Shown: one piece after another, positions 6,536-9,084 of the stretch
How positions within the stretch are numbered: position 1 is the first letter of the stretch
Layout of the letters: each line of letters opens with the position of its first letter
NCBI GenBank assembly: GCA_963169175.1
Contig: CAUJFK010000192.1
Span: 1-9,084 of the forward strand
Origin: Acidobacteriota bacterium
Lineage (GTDB): Bacteria; Acidobacteriota; Blastocatellia; Pyrinomonadales; Pyrinomonadaceae
Direction: 5' to 3'
Length of the DNA: 9,084 bases
Made by a program: the position numbers and the translations under genes
Notes under the pieces: model-generated
What the model was told of the DNA's origin: nothing
Seen by the model: only the letters and a program-made list of their open reading frames with translations
The model's database searches: none

Positions 6536-8185
6536 TTAGTGATTGAAATGGCGGACACCGGTGAATGCCATCACGATGCCATGCTCATCGGCGGCCTCGA
6601 TCGATTCGGCGTCCTTTATCGAGCCGCCGGGTTGGATAATTGCAGCAATACCAAGGTTTGCGGCCTCATCGACGTTGTCGCGGAACGGAAAAAACGCGTC
6701 TGAGGCGAGTGCCGCACCTGCTGTCGGCAGGCCAAAACGCTCTGCACGCATGGCGGCGATGCGGATCGAATCGACACGATTCATCTGCCCGGAACCCACG
6801 CCGATCGTCTGATGTCGATTCGCGATTACGATGGCATTCGACTTCACATGTTTGCATACCGTCCAGGCGAGCATCATGGCTTCAATATCGGCTTCACCTA
6901 GCTGTTTTTTGGTCACGATCTTCAGGTCCGCCGCTGCCAATAAATGAACATCCTTTGTCTGGACCAGCATTCCGCCCGAGATCTGCTTGAACTGGACCGG
7001 CGAACTCTCCGCGTTTGGCTTTGCTCTTAGCACTCTTAGATTCTTTTTGGCCCGAAAAATATCGATTGCGTCGTCATCAAAATCCGGGGCGATGACAACC
7101 TCGGTAAACACTTCATTGGCAGATGAAGCGACGATGGCATCGACCTTTCTGTTAAATGCAACTATGCCGCCGAAAGCGGAGACCGGATCGGTCGAAAGCG
7201 CCCGGCGGTATGCTTGTTCATTCGAATCGCCGACACCGACGCCCGATGGATTCGTGTGTTTGATTATCGCCACCGCCCGTTCCGCCAAATCGCCGACCAG
7301 GTTCCATGCGGCCTCGGCATCCACATAGTTGTTGAACGACATCTCCTTGCCGTTAAGTTGTTCCGCCCCGGCAATGCCGCCGGTTTCTCCGGTTTGATAG
7401 AGAGCGGCCTGCTGGTGCGGATTTTCGCCGTATCGAAGGTCGGTCACTTTAGCTAATGAAAGATCGATCCGCTCAGGCAAGGCTTCGTCACTATCGGCCG
7501 TCTCGTCGTCGAAGGCATCGGTTTCAATAAAGACCAGGCCGGCGAGAGGATTTAACGGTTCCAGGGACGCCAGATCGTCTTCGGAAAGCTGTTTTGCAAG
7601 ATATGACGAGATGGCGAGGTCGTAGCTCGCCGTTCGCGTGTAAGCGAGAACAGCAAGCCGCTGCCGGGTTTTGAGTGATAGTGACCCGTCCGCGGCACGC
7701 ATCTCATCGAGAATATCTTGATATAGCCTCGGATCGGTAACGACCGCAACATCGCGCCAGTTCTTTGAAGCAGAGCGGATCATTGCCGGGCCGCCGATGT
7801 CGATATTCTCGACGGCGTCCTCCAAAGAAACCCCATCCTTTGCAACCGTCTGTTCGAACGGATAAAGATTTACTACGACCAGATCGATCGGTTCGATCGA
7901 ATGCTGTTTCATGGCGGCAAGATGAGCCGGATCATCACGAAGAGCTAGAAACGCTCCGTGGACCTTTGGATGGAGCGTCTTGACGCGGCCATCCATCATT
8001 TCGGGAAAACCGGTCACATCCGAAACGTCGGTGACGCTTAGGCCCGCTTCGCGCAGGGTCTTGGCCGTACCGCCGGTCGAGATGATCTCGATGCCGAATG
8101 CCGCAAGGCCCCTGGCAAGATCAGACAACCCATTTTTGTCCGACACGCTGATGAGCGCCCTTCTGATCTTTCTTAGATCATTCAT
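6536..8185 (-). CDS. purH: Bifunctional AICAR formyltransferase / IMP cyclohydrolase
   Basis: PurH performs the last two steps of purine synthesis in the cytosol: it formylates AICAR using 10-formyl-tetrahydrofolate, then closes the ring to give IMP. The 549 residues are slightly longer than the usual 510-530. The N-terminal cyclohydrolase (MGS-like) domain, about 5-200, shows RALISVSDKNGL, STGGTAKTL, MMDGRVKTLHPKVHG (63-77), NLYPFE and NIDIGGPAMIRSA. The transformylase domain, from about 245, shows RYGENPHQ (251-258), FNNYVDAEAAW, the catalytic Lys-His pair in IIKHTNPSG (K309, H310), SAFGGIVAFN, KSNAIV, SDAFFPFRD and QPGGSIKDAE. The end, FTGVRHFNH, is typical. An acidic segment at about 220-240 sits between the domains and explains the extra length. 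Start ATG 8185-8183 is the only sensible choice, although no Shine-Dalgarno sequence precedes it; a T-rich run and a hairpin lie there instead. The gene is convergent with cphA. Confidence 0.98.
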   Translation of the reverse strand: MNDLRKIRRALISVSDKNGLSDLARGLAAFGIEIISTGGTAKTLREAGLSVTDVSDVTGFPEMMDGRVKTLHPKVHGAFLALRDDPAHLAAMKQHSIEPIDLVVVNLYPFEQTVAKDGVSLEDAVENIDIGGPAMIRSASKNWRDVAVVTDPRLYQDILDEMRAADGSLSLKTRQRLAVLAYTRTASYDLAISSYLAKQLSEDDLASLEPLNPLAGLVFIETDAFDDETADSDEALPERIDLSLAKVTDLRYGENPHQQAALYQTGETGGIAGAEQLNGKEMSFNNYVDAEAAWNLVGDLAERAVAIIKHTNPSGVGVGDSNEQAYRRALSTDPVSAFGGIVAFNRKVDAIVASSANEVFTEVVIAPDFDDDAIDIFRAKKNLRVLRAKPNAESSPVQFKQISGGMLVQTKDVHLLAAADLKIVTKKQLGEADIEAMMLAWTVCKHVKSNAIVIANRHQTIGVGSGQMNRVDSIRIAAMRAERFGLPTAGAALASDAFFPFRDNVDEAANLGIAAIIQPGGSIKDAESIEAADEHGIVMAFTGVRHFNH

Positions 8186-8220
8186 AAAAAATGAAAATGC
8201 GGCCCTTTCGGCCCGCGCAT
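8186..8220 (-). terminator. Intrinsic-terminator-like hairpin abutting the purH start codon
   Basis: Read on the minus strand, ATGCG (8220-8216) pairs with CGCAT (8201-8197). The arms between are GC-rich and partly paired around a GAAA loop (GGGCC-GAAA-GGGCC core with a mismatch). The hairpin is followed directly by TTTCATTTTTT (8196-8186), which ends at the purH ATG. Hairpin plus T-run in this orientation fits a terminator for a transcript arriving from the small upstream frame, or an attenuator for purH. The plus-strand side has no T-run, so the minus orientation is preferred. Pairing was done by eye. Confidence 0.45.
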
Positions 8221-8286
8221 CAAGCTAACCTAAAACTATTGAGGAACCGTTGGACAACCGCATCGCGTCCGCTGCAAATGCCAGCG

Positions 8287-8315
8287 TCGATGTCCTCATG
8301 TTCCAAAGACATCGA
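8287..8315 (-). repeat. Perfect 8-bp inverted repeat after the small membrane frame
   Basis: TCGATGTC (8287-8294) and GACATCGA (8308-8315) form a perfect 8-bp stem with a 13-base loop. On the minus strand it begins three bases after the stop codon of the 25-residue frame. No T-run follows, so it is not a standard intrinsic terminator. It may be an mRNA 3'-end stem or an operator. Confidence 0.35.
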
Positions 8316-8318
8316 GGC

Positions 8319-8396
8319 TCAACCAAAGTAGCGGCCCAGGAACAATAGCCCGAGCAGCAGGACGAGTGCGTAGATTATGATTTTGATAACGCTCAC
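8319..8396 (-). CDS. Possible 25-residue single-pass membrane protein
   Basis: On the minus strand, GTG 8396-8394 starts a 25-codon frame ending in TGA (8321-8319). The product begins MSVIK, continues with about 16 hydrophobic residues rich in Ile, Leu and Val (IIIYALVLLLGLLFLG) and ends in RYFG. That is a clean transmembrane helix with Lys before it and Arg after it. A good ribosome binding site, AGAGG (8406-8402), lies five bases before the GTG, which is stronger than those of the large genes here. An 8-bp inverted repeat follows the stop. The frame lies 133 bases upstream of purH on the same strand and diverges from the secreted-protein gene. I do not recognise a family. Such short hydrophobic frames can occur by chance, so the ribosome binding site and the flanking charges are the main support. 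Confidence 0.45.
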   Translation of the reverse strand: MSVIKIIIYALVLLLGLLFLGRYFG

Positions 8397-8478
8397 AAAA
8401 GCCTCTATCCTTTGGAGATGCCCGCACGGGCCAAAAAGGTGTACTGAGAAGAATCAGTTTAAGTCCGAGGCATTTTCG

Positions 8479-9084
8479 ATGTCAAAGATGGGAAAGGCAA
8501 TTTTTGTTCTGGCACTGGCCATTTCAATTCATTTTGAGGCCAACGCACAGGAAGTTTATTTCGAAGGCAGCATCACCTTCAATCCAGCCCGGCAGGCCGC
8601 AACCGTCTCCGGAAAATGGGTGGAGTCCGTCCGTTCAAGTCGAAACCTGTCGTTCTTGAACTTGGCTGTCGGTGCACCCAACCTTGGGCGGCGGATCTCT
8701 GAAGTGAAGATGAGCGACGCGGCCGGCGTTCCCGTGGCCTTTAAGGCCTTCAATGCCGCGGAATATGTCGCGGAGAAAGAATTTTCGGCATTCAGCTATT
8801 TGGTCGATCTGCGAACGCATGCCGACAACCGATCGGCCGCGCATGCATCGTGGATCGGAGCAGAAACGGGCCTTATATTTCTCGATGATGTTCTGCCGCT
8901 GATGCGGGCCGGAGCGAAACCCGGCGCCCGCATTTCTATCATCGTGTCGGGCGGATGGAAGTTGGCCGGAGCGGAGGCCTCGCAGTCGGATAGCGTGTAC
9001 GAATTTGCGAACGTTGAGCGTTCCGCATTTGTCATCGGCCAAGAATTGAGGCAGATGGAGGGCCAACGCGGCAACGCCGCTTTT
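8479..9084 (+). CDS. Secreted protein, N-terminal part, resembling the M61 peptidase N-terminal domain (runs off window)
   Basis: The frame starts at ATG 8479 and stays open for 202 codons to the right edge, so the 3' part is missing. GAGG at 8467-8470 lies eight bases before this ATG, a good ribosome binding site. A second ATG at 8488 is possible but less well spaced. Residues 1-23 form a Sec signal peptide: SKMGK, then hydrophobic AIFVLALAISIHF, then EANA with likely cleavage before Gln24. The mature part looks beta-rich. RISEVKMSDAAGVPVAFK, then FSYLVDLRTH, then HASWIGAETGLIFLDDVLP resembles, from memory, the N-terminal beta domain of M61 (glycyl-aminopeptidase-like) proteins that are abundant in Acidobacteriota. 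The HExxH zinc motif expected in a true M61 enzyme would lie beyond the window, so the catalytic assignment cannot be checked. The product is probably exported to the periplasm or cell surface. The gene is divergent from the small membrane frame and purH. Confidence 0.85.
   Translation, partial: MSKMGKAIFVLALAISIHFEANAQEVYFEGSITFNPARQAATVSGKWVESVRSSRNLSFLNLAVGAPNLGRRISEVKMSDAAGVPVAFKAFNAAEYVAEKEFSAFSYLVDLRTHADNRSAAHASWIGAETGLIFLDDVLPLMRAGAKPGARISIIVSGGWKLAGAEASQSDSVYEFANVERSAFVIGQELRQMEGQRGNAAF

Noticed and set aside
6340..6558. Minus-strand frame of 72 codons overlapping the end of purH
   Set aside because: It starts at a GTG within purH, has no ribosome binding site and an odd composition. 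Its hydrophobic stretch looks accidental.
8420..8431. Palindromic GCCCGCACGGGC in the divergent intergenic region
   Set aside because: The stem is only four to five base pairs with a very small loop and no T-run. It is likely chance in GC-rich DNA.
8443..8458. ACTGA / TCAGT inverted repeat before the secreted-protein gene
   Set aside because: Five base pairs with a six-base loop is expected by chance, and no T-run or known operator is recognised.

Overview
The window looks like chromosomal DNA of a moderately GC-rich heterotrophic bacterium. The likeliest group is Acidobacteriota (Blastocatellia / Pyrinomonadaceae type). That assignment is an inference from the style of the proteins, the pairing of cyanophycinase with cyanophycin synthetase outside Cyanobacteria, and the secreted protein at the right edge. 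No rRNA or other marker gene is present to confirm it. I see no tRNA, rRNA, CRISPR array, insertion sequence or phage gene.

Layout from left to right. (1) The 3' third of carB (carbamoyl-phosphate synthase large subunit) enters from the left edge and ends at 1093. (2) Positions 1094-2713 form a visibly more A/T-rich stretch. It holds one unrecognised gene that appears broken: an in-frame TGA at 1728-1730 and an extra base near 2247 split what would be a protein of about 449 residues running from 1131 to 2481. About 230 bp of apparently non-coding DNA follow. (3) cphB (cyanophycinase, 2714-3568) and cphA (cyanophycin synthetase, 3591-6239) form a tight two-gene unit. (4) A convergent intergenic region lies at 6240-6535. 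(5) purH (bifunctional AICAR transformylase / IMP cyclohydrolase) runs on the minus strand from 8185 to 6536. Its start codon directly abuts a GC-rich hairpin followed by a T-rich run. (6) Upstream of it, also on the minus strand, is a possible 25-residue single-pass membrane protein (8396-8319) with a good ribosome binding site. (7) A divergent plus-strand gene at 8479 encodes a secreted protein that runs off the right edge. It resembles the N-terminal domain of M61-type peptidases.

How the genes fit together. CphA joins aspartate and arginine into the storage polymer cyanophycin, and CphB cuts it back to beta-aspartyl-arginine dipeptides, so the two form a complete make-and-break pair for nitrogen storage. 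CarB makes carbamoyl phosphate, a precursor of both arginine and pyrimidines, so its position just upstream of the cyanophycin pair is metabolically sensible. The A/T-rich broken gene between them probably arrived later. PurH performs the last two steps of IMP synthesis and is not obviously linked to the cyanophycin pair.

The points most worth a second look are the interrupted gene, the tiny membrane protein, and the terminator-like hairpin against the purH start codon. I did not find a clearly new multi-gene system here.
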